NCBI RefSeq assembly: GCF_014651495.1
Contig: NZ_BMWZ01000006.1
Location: 136,697-200,696 of the forward strand
DNA from: Algibacter mikhailovii
Lineage (GTDB): Bacteria; Bacteroidota; Bacteroidia; Flavobacteriales; Flavobacteriaceae
DNA: 64,000 nucleotides
Direction of reading: 5' to 3'
A program made the translations under genes and the position numbers. Of the stretch, positions 35,802 through 44,571 are shown in pieces (within the stretch, counting starts at the first letter, position 1; every line of letters starts with the position of its first letter). The notes beneath the pieces were generated by a model, which was not told where the DNA came from, did not search any database, and saw only the letters and a program-made list of their open reading frames with translations.

Positions 35802-37862
35802 ATGAGAAATATACTTTTAATATTATCAATTACGGTTTCATTTTCTGGATTTGCTCAGAGAGTAAATAGTGAAAGTATTTACGATTTAAGAATAATTGAT
35901 AAACAGTATTATCTGAGCAATAACACATTTGTTAAGGAGCATCCACACGGTTTAGAAATTAATGTAGAGGAAGGTGAAGATGGCATGATTACATTTTTGC
36001 CTAAAAACAAATATTGGGATTTAACCCAGTGGGTTTTTTTAAGCCTAGAATTAGAGAATCATACAACCAAAGAAGTAAGGTTTGAGCCTGAAATTTTATA
36101 CGATAATCCTAAACGAGGAAAGAAAACTAAAAAAGTAAAGAACAAGCATATTGGGTTTCTTCAACCTAAAGAAAGCTTGATTTATAATTGTGTTTTAATT
36201 AGAGATAAAATAAATATTTCTGATTACCCACAGGAGTCTGATTTTCCGGTTATGAAGGGTTTACCAAATGGTGTGATTTTAAATTTTGACGGTATAGATG
36301 CTAAGCATATCAAAGGGTTTAAAATTGTTTTTCCAAAGCAGGATTTTGATAGAAAGATAGTTCTAAAGCATTTATTCAAAAATCGTCAGGGTCTACCAGA
36401 CCTTTATAAATCAAACAAAGGGGTATTCTTTCCTTTCATAAATGAATATGGACAATACAAGCATGGCACTTGGGAAGGAAAAATTACGAACGACAATCAA
36501 TTTACTGCAGCTTTTAAAAAAGAAAAGGGCGACCTTGAAAAGCATCCAGGTTCAATGGAGTGGAATAGGTTTGGTGGTTTTGCCAATGGGCCTAAATTTG
36601 AGGCAACAGGGCATTTTAGAACGCAGAAAATAAATGGAAAATGGTGGATTATTGATCCATCTGGAAGTTTGTTTTGGTCAACAGGAATTAATGGCGCTGG
36701 TAAATTAGAAGTCGCTACGCCCTATAACAAGAGGGAACATTTTTTTGAAAACCTTCCTAAAAAGAATTCAGAACATAAAAAATTCTTTTCTAAAAACTCA
36801 TATCTATATGGCTTACAAAATTTATATAAGAAGTATGGAGAAAACGCTGAAGAAAAATATATCCCTATTACCTTAAACCGAATGAAGAGTTGGGGCCTCA
36901 ATACTTTAGGAGGTTGGTCTGTAGAAACTGTAGCTAGGCAACCAGAAAATAAAAAACTACCTTATACCGTTATTACAAGTTCTATTTCTCCTGGAATTAA
37001 TGATAAGTTTCCTGATGTATTTGATCCTAAATGGAAAGAAATTACAGCAAAAAAAATAAAAGAAAAAGCAGCTCTTGTTAAAGACGACCCTTATTTTTTT
37101 GGCTTTTTTATCAACAATGAAATTCACTGGGGAACACCATTTAGCTTAGCCAATAATACGCTAGCCAAAGGGCCTAAAACTTCGGGAAAACAAGTATATA
37201 TCAAACTACTCCAAAAGGATTTGAAAACTATAGCCAATTTTAATATTAAAACGGGTGGGGATTTTAAAAGTTGGGAGGAGCTTCTTAATACCAAGGTGTC
37301 AGAACATACGCTTAAATTACATACTATAAAAGAAATCAATACTAAACATTATGAGCTCATGGTTGAGCAATACTTTCAAATAACTAAAGGATTGATAAAT
37401 GATTATGCTCCAGGTAAAATGTATATTGGTTGCAGATGGCATGGGAATCATAAAAACAAAATAAATGTTACCATTGCCGCAAAGTATCTCGATATTCTGT
37501 CTTTTAATGCTTATGAGAATGAAATAGAAAAGTATCCGTATCCACCTAAAGAATTAGATAAACCATTTATTGTTTCAGAATTTAATTTTGGTGCCTTAGA
37601 TGTTGGTAAATTTTTTACTGGTTTGGGCTACGCTTCTAATCAAAGAAATAGAGGAGAAAAATATATAAATTTTATTGAAGGTGCATTACGTAACCCTAAA
37701 TGCGTTGGAGCACATTGGTTTATGTGGGCAAACTCAACTACTGCGGGGCGTGGAAATGGAGAGAACGCTAATTGTGGTTTAGTTTCAATGACAGATCAAA
37801 TTTACTATGAATTGATTTCATATATGAGAAAAATCAATTATAACATATATAAAAAGCGATAG
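35802..37862 (+). CDS. GH50-like glycoside hydrolase (clan GH-A), secreted
   Basis: A 686-residue protein with an SPI signal (SFSGFAQ), an N-terminal beta-sandwich (about 25-200; WDLTQWVFLSLELENHT) and a TIM-barrel domain introduced by GHFRTQKINGKWWIIDPSG, a pattern I associate with GH50 beta-agarases. The predicted acid/base is E440 in INNEIHWG and the nucleophile E593 in VSEFNFGALD, placed on beta-strands 4 and 7 as in clan GH-A. VGAHWFMW follows near the end. Known GH50 enzymes cleave beta-1,4 links of agarose, but related clan GH-A families act on carrageenan-type galactans, so exo- or endo-beta-galactanase activity on a sulfated galactan is the safest reading. A second homologue lies at 50255. 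It sits 2 bp after the beta-helix gene and 5 bp before a sulfatase. Confidence 0.8.
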   Translation: MRNILLILSITVSFSGFAQRVNSESIYDLRIIDKQYYLSNNTFVKEHPHGLEINVEEGEDGMITFLPKNKYWDLTQWVFLSLELENHTTKEVRFEPEILYDNPKRGKKTKKVKNKHIGFLQPKESLIYNCVLIRDKINISDYPQESDFPVMKGLPNGVILNFDGIDAKHIKGFKIVFPKQDFDRKIVLKHLFKNRQGLPDLYKSNKGVFFPFINEYGQYKHGTWEGKITNDNQFTAAFKKEKGDLEKHPGSMEWNRFGGFANGPKFEATGHFRTQKINGKWWIIDPSGSLFWSTGINGAGKLEVATPYNKREHFFENLPKKNSEHKKFFSKNSYLYGLQNLYKKYGENAEEKYIPITLNRMKSWGLNTLGGWSVETVARQPENKKLPYTVITSSISPGINDKFPDVFDPKWKEITAKKIKEKAALVKDDPYFFGFFINNEIHWGTPFSLANNTLAKGPKTSGKQVYIKLLQKDLKTIANFNIKTGGDFKSWEELLNTKVSEHTLKLHTIKEINTKHYELMVEQYFQITKGLINDYAPGKMYIGCRWHGNHKNKINVTIAAKYLDILSFNAYENEIEKYPYPPKELDKPFIVSEFNFGALDVGKFFTGLGYASNQRNRGEKYINFIEGALRNPKCVGAHWFMWANSTTAGRGNGENANCGLVSMTDQIYYELISYMRKINYNIYKKR

Positions 37863-37867
37863 GCAAT

Positions 37868-39499
37868 ATGAGAAGGATTCTGGTATTATTAACTGTTACT
37901 GTGTTGTTTGCTTGTAATCGAAGTAAATCTGAGGTAAAAGAAAAAAAGCCTAACATCATTCTAATAATGGCCGATGATATGGGGTTTTCAGATCTTGGAT
38001 TCATGGGGTCGGGAATTCAAACGCCAAACATTGATAGATTAGCCAATAACGGAATGGTTTTCAATCAGTTTTATAATGCTGGAAGATGTTGCCCAACAAG
38101 AGCTTCATTAATAACAGGATTGTATGCTCATAATGCAGATTTAGGTTGGATGACCGCATCTGATTATGGCAGACCGGGATACAGAGGGGCCATTAGCAAA
38201 AATAGTGTAACCTTAGCTCAGGTATTAAAACGTGCGGGTTATCAAAATTATGTAACAGGAAAATGGCATGTAACCTATGACAGAAATATGGTAGCTGGTG
38301 CCGATAATTCTAACTGGCCTTTGCAACGTGGGTTCGATAAATATTATGGCGTGCTCTCTGGAGGTGGTGGATATTATATTCCAACTACGTTAACAGAAGG
38401 TAATGAAAGATTAAAGCCAAATAAAGATTTTTATTTAACAGAAGCCATTAATACATCTACTGTTGACATTTTAGAAGAACATTTTAGAACAAAAAAAGAT
38501 GATCCTTTTTTTTTCTACGTGGCCCATTATGCACCTCACAGGCCGCTTCATGCTTTAGAAGTTGACATCAATAAGTATAAAGGAAAGTTTACTAAAGGTT
38601 GGGATTATTTCAGAGATCAACGTTTTAAAACTATGACTCAAAGCGGTCTGACTAACGCTTGGCTATTGAGTGAACGACCTGACAATATTCCTGCTTGGAA
38701 CAGCCTTTCTGAAGAAGAAAAAGCGATGTGGGAAATGCGTATGGAAGTTTACGCTGCCCAGATAGATAGAATGGATCAGGGCATAGGACAAATATTAAAT
38801 CTTCTTGAAGCGAATAATGAATTGGATAATACGGTCATTATGTTTTTATCTGATAATGGGGGAAATGCAGAACCTCAAGGGAAAGACTTTGAGGCCGAAA
38901 CTATTGAAAACTCTGGTAATAACGATTTTAATCAAAGTTACAGAAGAAATTGGGCTAATATGAGTAATACACCATTTCGTTTGTATAAAAGTTCAAATCA
39001 TGAAGGAGGAATAAGCACACCTCTAGTTGTGCACTGGCCGGCGAAAATAAAAAAGGGAACAATAACCAATCAAAAAGGTCATGTTATTGATTTTATGCCA
39101 ACTTTTTTGGAATTGGCTGAAACGTCATATCCTGAAGAACTAAATGGAAACAAGATTAAACCTTATCAGGGCAAAAGTTTGCTCTCGGCTATTGAAGGCA
39201 AATCAAAAGAAAGAGAGGCTTTATTCTTCGAGCATCAGGCTGATAGAGCGGTAATTGATGGGAAATGGAAACTCGTATCAACTAAAGCAAATAAAAAACC
39301 ATTTAAAGGCAAATGGGAACTTTATGATTTATCTGTAGATAGGGCTGAAGAACATAGCTTGATTGAGCAATATCCAGAAATCGCAAAAATATTAGAACAA
39401 GAATGGAATACTTGGTCAATGGATAATAATGTCTTACCTCTTGATGGTAGAGGATGGAATCAAAGGCTAAGAAGTGATATAAATTATGATGAAAAATAA
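37868..39499 (+). CDS. S1 family sulfatase, lipoprotein (CCPTR type)
   Basis: A 543-residue sulfatase. The SPII signal ends LFAC with anchor C16. The active-site motif has two adjacent cysteines, C74-C75-P-T-R, with C74 the one expected to be converted to formylglycine; RCCPTRASLITGLYAHN is typical of one S1 branch (S1_4-like, low certainty). DD ligands are in MADDMGFSDLG, then TGKWHV and FLSDNGGN, with a long insert between about 220 and 290. The C-terminal ELYDLSVDRAEEHSLIEQYP closes the fold. The last 14 bases overlap the start of the GH150-like gene, implying translational coupling. Confidence 0.93.
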   Translation: MRRILVLLTVTVLFACNRSKSEVKEKKPNIILIMADDMGFSDLGFMGSGIQTPNIDRLANNGMVFNQFYNAGRCCPTRASLITGLYAHNADLGWMTASDYGRPGYRGAISKNSVTLAQVLKRAGYQNYVTGKWHVTYDRNMVAGADNSNWPLQRGFDKYYGVLSGGGGYYIPTTLTEGNERLKPNKDFYLTEAINTSTVDILEEHFRTKKDDPFFFYVAHYAPHRPLHALEVDINKYKGKFTKGWDYFRDQRFKTMTQSGLTNAWLLSERPDNIPAWNSLSEEEKAMWEMRMEVYAAQIDRMDQGIGQILNLLEANNELDNTVIMFLSDNGGNAEPQGKDFEAETIENSGNNDFNQSYRRNWANMSNTPFRLYKSSNHEGGISTPLVVHWPAKIKKGTITNQKGHVIDFMPTFLELAETSYPEELNGNKIKPYQGKSLLSAIEGKSKEREALFFEHQADRAVIDGKWKLVSTKANKKPFKGKWELYDLSVDRAEEHSLIEQYPEIAKILEQEWNTWSMDNNVLPLDGRGWNQRLRSDINYDEK

Positions 39500-42400
39500 T
39501 TTTAAGTTGATTCGTTTATGGATGCTCATCCTATTGATAAATGCAATGAGTCTAGTATTTGCGCAGGGTATTAAAGCGTTTCAGCCATACAATACTCAAG
39601 GTGATAATTTAATTCATATCACAACAGCCGATTTTGATGGTGTTGGAGCAAAAGACTATGTTGTTGCCATGACCGTTGAGGGTAAACTTATTGCTTTTAA
39701 ACGTCCAGACCAGATTTCAAACCCTATGGTAAATAACCGTCTATGGGAGTATTCAGAACTTCCTACCATGGCCTATCGTATTGTTGCTTATAATGCCATT
39801 GAAAGTAGTCCGGGTGACGAAGTTCTTTTACCTGGTACTGATGGGCATCTTCGGATAATATCATCTGCCGGTAGTTTATTATTAGATATATCCGTCAGCA
39901 CCGGAGCATTATATAGTGCAACGGTTGGAAAGGATAATACAGGCAAAACAATTATTGCTACTTCTGGAGTTGATGGTTTGATTCATTTTCTGGATGATAC
40001 GGGAGTGCTTATAACAACTTTAAGACCTAAAACTTCAAATAAAGGAGGTGTGTCTGGAGTGGTGCGTCATCTTGTAGTAGGAGATTTTGATGGTAATGGA
40101 TCAGATGAAATTGTATCGGTTGTTAATAGAAAGAGTTTTAGAGGAAATTGTTTCTTTGATATTACCGATTTGTCAACATTTCAACGACCATCATATTATT
40201 CGGGTATAACTTCAGAAAATATAGATGATGTATATAATCTTGGTTATACAGATAAGCAATTACCACATGCATATGACATGGATGGTAATGGTAAAGATGA
40301 ACTAGCTGGACATTGGGGTGTATTTCATCCTGATAATGATCCTGGAACTCAATTGTTTTCAACCATGCTAACCGCAAACGAAACAATACGTTTAGGAGAT
40401 TATAATGATTATGCACAAGACTACTTGATTCAAAATCATGGTTTTAAATCAAAAGATAAGGAAAAAACAACCAATACCGGTAAATATTTGATGCAGCACG
40501 GGGTGCCTGGTGATTTTGATAATGATGGGAAAGCAGAATTATTTACAGTATATGGTGATGATCTATTTCTTTCAGAATATAATCCGACGTCTAATGCAAT
40601 ATCTATATCAAATTATACTTGGGCACATTCTGATTATCACTTTTCTGATGCAGCACGATTAGAGAGTCGAAGTGGTGGGGCAGATAAAATAGTGCTTTCT
40701 GGTCCTATTAATGGTGATGATCATTTTTATGTTGTTGATGTTACTAATTCTAACTGGAAAACACAGGCTCGTACCATAAATGGTGCTGGTAGATTAGGTG
40801 AAGTTGACCAGAATTTAGACCAATTAACAAGTAAGTTAAATAGTTTTTCAGGAACAGGAGCAACCCCTGCCGATGAGCCTATTTCATTTATGCATTATTT
40901 TGCTAGTTGGTTGGGTTGGGAAATGACTCCAACCAACTGTGCATTGCGCGCTCAAGGTGTACTAGATGCGCAGCAAGAGTGGCTCGACAAAATTGGTGGA
41001 CAAACTGGTTATGAGCCTTCACGAATCAGAATGGTTGCAGAAGTTAGTGCTACTGTTTACAATGTTAGTAACGATGGTACAGACCCAGATGTGACTCCAG
41101 AAGGTATGGTTGAATATTGCAGAGCCCTTGCTCAAAGAGGTGTTTATTTCAGTTTGAAAATAGGTCACGGACCGCATCAGTATATCACTGCAGAAAACTT
41201 AGCAGATTGTTACCAAGCTTCTGTGGTTGATGGTAAAAACTATATGATGGCACGCACAAGAGAATTATCGCATCACACCTATTTTGATACTTACATTCCA
41301 CATATGGATGCCTTGTTAGAACGTGCTGAAGCAATGGGGGCAACACCTCCTAAAGTCATGTTTTGTGCTAAAGGTGCCATGTTTTCTACATGGACACAGC
41401 AACAAACTGATGACTTTTTTCCGAGGTACACAGAAATGCTTGTTCCGGGTGTAGAGAACTCAAATGTAAATGTTCAAGATTGGAGTATTGCAGAACGTGT
41501 TGGTATGTGGATGAATGGAGATGTTAAAGACTGGGGCTGCAACATAATAGGAGATGACTTAACTGCAAATCGAGTAGCTGAATGGGGTGGTATGAGAAAT
41601 GCTCATGTGATTTTAAAAAAGATGCTTAATGCTTACGGCTTAGGGGCAAAATATTTTCGTGTAACCTCTGTTACCTCAAAAGAAAACCCATTATTTATTA
41701 GAGGTGATGTTACTGACCCTGAATTGGAATGGACACAAGCCTATGAAAAAGGCTTTATAAACTTTTTAAAAATAGCTGAAAAAGGATTATATCCAAATGC
41801 ACCTAAACTAACCGATTTAAAATCTATTTCGCCAGTTTCTGTGGCCTTATATAATCGCAGCAACAGACTTTTGGAACAATCATTAAAACACGACCATGAT
41901 AAATATCAGCCTACTACCCAAAATTATGTGTTAAATCAGTTTGCCTGTTGGGATGCTTATACTGATGTTTCAGATACAGATCTATCTGCCTATGCTTGGG
42001 GTGCTAAGCGTAGATGGGATAACTTGATACCAACAACTCCCGGTGGATTTGTTACCATTGTACCCAATAGACAAGCAATCCAAATTGAAGGGAATATTTG
42101 GTGTAAACTAGCTTATCAGACTAATGGTGATTCTTGGGATAATTTTTCTATAAGTGCTGGCAAGAATGAAATAGAAAATAAAATACTTGGAGAACGTAAT
42201 AATCTTGATTTTTTTGTTGAAGGAGCGTGCTCTTGGCACATTGCGCAGCAAAAAGATGATCCGTTCACTTATTTTGCGTTGCTGTTAGGGAACAATGTGT
42301 TGTCACCCGCAAGCAGAACGGTTAAATTAAAAGCGGGTTTGGGTATTTCAAAAGATTGCAAGGTTTTTGATTTATTTAATGAAGCAACAGCTCTGGGAAC

Positions 42401-42746
42401 ACTTTCTTCTGTTGATGATGAAATATCAATTGTAATTCCTAGTGGTATAGCACGTTTTTTAAAAATTAAATTAGAGGAAACAGCAGGCGTTAAAGAGATT
42501 GAGTCTAAGAGTGTAAAACTTTATCCTAATCCAACATCCAATAGTTTTAAATTAGAATTTATTGATGAAGGATTCCGTGATGCTCAGATTACAATCTACA
42601 ATATTTTAGGATCTCTGATTGAGCAGCTTAAGGTGGAAACGCTAAAAACTGAAATAGATGTTCAAAATTGGTCCTCTGGTGTGTATTTTGTGCATGCTAG
42701 ATTTCAAAATAAAACACAAACTCTAAAGGTTGTCGTTGATAAATAG
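39486..42746 (+). CDS. Secreted beta-propeller + TIM-barrel-like enzyme with T9SS tail, GH150 (lambda-carrageenase)-like candidate
   Basis: A 1086-residue protein starting inside the upstream sulfatase gene (14-bp overlap). After an SPI signal (SLVFAQ), an FG-GAP/VCBS-type beta-propeller spans about 25-440, with calcium-loop motifs TADFDGVGAKD, GDFDGNGSDE, DMDGNGKDE and GDFDNDGKAE. A short linker (SFSGTGATPADEP) leads to an all-new domain at about 460-1000 (MHYFASWLGWEMTP; YFSLKIGHGPHQY; DVKDWGCNIIGDDL). A T9SS type A domain ends the protein (VKLYPNPTSNSFKL; SGVYFVHARFQNKT). Known lambda-carrageenases of GH150 have an N-terminal propeller, a linker and a unique C-terminal catalytic module, the same architecture. 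I infer an endo-acting galactanase, with GH150 as the leading but unproven assignment. Confidence 0.6.
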   Translation: MMKNNFKLIRLWMLILLINAMSLVFAQGIKAFQPYNTQGDNLIHITTADFDGVGAKDYVVAMTVEGKLIAFKRPDQISNPMVNNRLWEYSELPTMAYRIVAYNAIESSPGDEVLLPGTDGHLRIISSAGSLLLDISVSTGALYSATVGKDNTGKTIIATSGVDGLIHFLDDTGVLITTLRPKTSNKGGVSGVVRHLVVGDFDGNGSDEIVSVVNRKSFRGNCFFDITDLSTFQRPSYYSGITSENIDDVYNLGYTDKQLPHAYDMDGNGKDELAGHWGVFHPDNDPGTQLFSTMLTANETIRLGDYNDYAQDYLIQNHGFKSKDKEKTTNTGKYLMQHGVPGDFDNDGKAELFTVYGDDLFLSEYNPTSNAISISNYTWAHSDYHFSDAARLESRSGGADKIVLSGPINGDDHFYVVDVTNSNWKTQARTINGAGRLGEVDQNLDQLTSKLNSFSGTGATPADEPISFMHYFASWLGWEMTPTNCALRAQGVLDAQQEWLDKIGGQTGYEPSRIRMVAEVSATVYNVSNDGTDPDVTPEGMVEYCRALAQRGVYFSLKIGHGPHQYITAENLADCYQASVVDGKNYMMARTRELSHHTYFDTYIPHMDALLERAEAMGATPPKVMFCAKGAMFSTWTQQQTDDFFPRYTEMLVPGVENSNVNVQDWSIAERVGMWMNGDVKDWGCNIIGDDLTANRVAEWGGMRNAHVILKKMLNAYGLGAKYFRVTSVTSKENPLFIRGDVTDPELEWTQAYEKGFINFLKIAEKGLYPNAPKLTDLKSISPVSVALYNRSNRLLEQSLKHDHDKYQPTTQNYVLNQFACWDAYTDVSDTDLSAYAWGAKRRWDNLIPTTPGGFVTIVPNRQAIQIEGNIWCKLAYQTNGDSWDNFSISAGKNEIENKILGERNNLDFFVEGACSWHIAQQKDDPFTYFALLLGNNVLSPASRTVKLKAGLGISKDCKVFDLFNEATALGTLSSVDDEISIVIPSGIARFLKIKLEETAGVKEIESKSVKLYPNPTSNSFKLEFIDEGFRDAQITIYNILGSLIEQLKVETLKTEIDVQNWSSGVYFVHARFQNKTQTLKVVVDK

Positions 42747-42774
42747 AAATAATGTTTCAACAAATACAGAATAA

Positions 42775-44154
42775 ATGAAAATTAAAATAGTAGTCGTTTT
42801 TTTATTATTATCAAGCACATACTTGTCTTGTCAAAGTGACCCTCAAAAACCTAATTTCATTATTATTCTAGCCGATGATTTGGGCTATGGTGATTTAGGA
42901 TTTACAGGAAGCACACAAATTAAAACACCTCACATAGATGCCTTGGCAAAATCAGGGATAATTTTTACTGAAGGCTATGTTTCTGCACCAGTTTGTGGTC
43001 CATCGAGAGCAGGATTGATGACAGGGAAAAATCAAGTAAACTTCGGATTTGATAACAATCCAATTGTCGATTTACCGCAGTTCGATGAGAACTTTGTAGG
43101 ACTTCCGGTAGAAGAAAAAACAATTGCAGAACGATTATCTGATTTAGGTTATGTGAATGGATTAGTTGGGAAATGGCACTTAGGAGAGGTTGAAAAATAT
43201 CACCCAATAAATAGAGGATTCGACGAATTCTGGGGCTATTTAGCGGGCGGACACAACTATTTTCCTGAAGACACGAAAAATTTAAAATACAATAGGCCCA
43301 TACAATCCAATTATAAAAAACCACAACAAATCACTTACATTACAGATGATAAAGGCGACGAATGTGTAGATTTTATAAAGCGACATAAAAAAGAGCCTTT
43401 TTTCCTTTTTGCCTCATTCAACGCACCACATGCGCCCATGCAGGCAACCAAAGAAGATTTAAAATTATACAGCCATATCAAAGATAAAAAACGAAGAACC
43501 TATGCTGGAATGGTTCATCGTTTAGATGTGAATGTTGGTAGAATTATAAAAGAATTAAAGGAGCAAGGAATATATGAGAATACGGTGGTGGTATTTTTAA
43601 GTGATAATGGAGGCCCATGCACGAACAATGCCTCAATAAACGCACCATTTAATGGTCAAAAAGGGATCTTATTAGAAGGTGGTATTCGGGTGCCATTTGT
43701 TATATCTCATCCAAATACTTTAAAGAAAGGTGTCTATAGTAAAGCAATTACAGCTTTGGATCTTGTTCCAACTTTTGTTGAAATGGCAGGTGGCACGATA
43801 GTACCTAATGATAAATTAGATGGAATTAATATTTATCCATATCTAACAAATCAAATTGACGGCAATCCACACAAGACTTTAATGTGGCGTTTTACCATTA
43901 GTGCAGGTATTAGAAAAGGAAACTGGAAGTTGGTGCGCTTACCAGATCGGTTGCCTTTATTGTTCAATTTAGACAAAGATCCTTCAGAAATAAACAACTT
44001 GGCTAGCGACAATTGGGAATTGGTAGAATCTATGCTAAAAGAATTAGGCGATTGGGATGTGTCTACACCACAGGTTTTGTATTTAGAGGGGAATCCTTGG
44101 AGAAGAGAACAAGTGGATTTATATGACCGAAAATACAAATTGACGCAACCTTAA
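42775..44154 (+). CDS. S1 family sulfatase, lipoprotein (CGPSR type)
   Basis: A 459-residue sulfatase. The SPII signal ends YLSC with anchor C19. DD ligands are in LADDLGYGDLG. The formylglycine cysteine is C74 in CGPSRAGLMTG, followed by FGFDNNP. GKWHLGEVEKYHPINRGFDE, GGHNYFPEDT and FLSDNGGP follow. KKRRTYAGMVHRLDVNVG aligns with the homologous stretch in the 460 and 60636 sulfatases, supporting one subfamily. It is the last gene of the long catabolic run; the next 417 bp are non-coding and regulatory-looking. Family is certain, sulfate position unknown. Confidence 0.94.
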   Translation: MKIKIVVVFLLLSSTYLSCQSDPQKPNFIIILADDLGYGDLGFTGSTQIKTPHIDALAKSGIIFTEGYVSAPVCGPSRAGLMTGKNQVNFGFDNNPIVDLPQFDENFVGLPVEEKTIAERLSDLGYVNGLVGKWHLGEVEKYHPINRGFDEFWGYLAGGHNYFPEDTKNLKYNRPIQSNYKKPQQITYITDDKGDECVDFIKRHKKEPFFLFASFNAPHAPMQATKEDLKLYSHIKDKKRRTYAGMVHRLDVNVGRIIKELKEQGIYENTVVVFLSDNGGPCTNNASINAPFNGQKGILLEGGIRVPFVISHPNTLKKGVYSKAITALDLVPTFVEMAGGTIVPNDKLDGINIYPYLTNQIDGNPHKTLMWRFTISAGIRKGNWKLVRLPDRLPLLFNLDKDPSEINNLASDNWELVESMLKELGDWDVSTPQVLYLEGNPWRREQVDLYDRKYKLTQP

Positions 44155-44368
44155 AAAGGAATATAAACGAAAAAAAATCATTTTTTAGTTATTAAATGTT
44201 TTTTCCACTTGTTTAATCCAATTCCAAAATAAAAAGGACTTTTTTAACCTGGAGAACTCTGGTTAGATAATAACAGTATCTATCTCAATACTCTTGAAGG
44301 TGGTTTTCTCTTTTTAAATCAGACATAATTCTATTTTGTTGTATGCCTTCGATATTCCTATGCTTTAT

Positions 44369-44433
44369 GATTCTGTGTTAGTATTAGGTTCGTTTTGTGC
44401 TATAGCACAAGAGTTACTTTAGCTAATTTGCAC
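44369..44433 (+). repeat. 65-bp promoter element, copy 1
   Basis: Starts GATTCTGTGTTAGTATTAGG and ends AGCTAATTTGCAC. It aligns almost end to end with 50011-50074, which starts GATTATGTGTTAGTTTTGGG and ends TGCTAAATTGCAC, with one base gap. Both copies are upstream of glycosidase genes, on the same strand, in otherwise dissimilar AT-rich DNA, which suggests a shared regulatory site rather than chance. Confidence 0.6.
44395..44410. promoter_or_regulatory. 16-bp perfect palindrome, candidate operator
   Basis: TTGTGCTATAGCACAA is exactly self-complementary and lies within the 65-bp repeated element. Its half-site TGTGCTA is the same as in the arms of the inverted repeat at 6397-6428 upstream of the susC operon, making it a candidate binding site for the local HTCS regulator. 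Confidence 0.5.
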
Positions 44434-44571
44434 AGCAATCTGATATATAATTAAATTCGGTAAAGTAAATTTTACACTAATTAAAGTTTTATGATTTTTT
44501 AGGTTAACTGCTATTGGTTTGATCTTGCAGAATTATTACCTGAATGGTGGGCTTTGAAAAAAAATGCTTAA

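Larger units (their letters stand above)
44155..44571. promoter_or_regulatory. Large intergenic regulatory region
   Basis: 417 bp with no plausible gene. The downstream half contains a 65-bp element (44369-44433) nearly matched upstream of the 50255 gene, and within it a perfect 16-bp palindrome (44395-44410). No clear TAnnTTTG box is seen. The region separates the long catabolic run from the GH2-discoidin gene, so it most likely carries the promoter of the next transcription unit. Confidence 0.6.
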
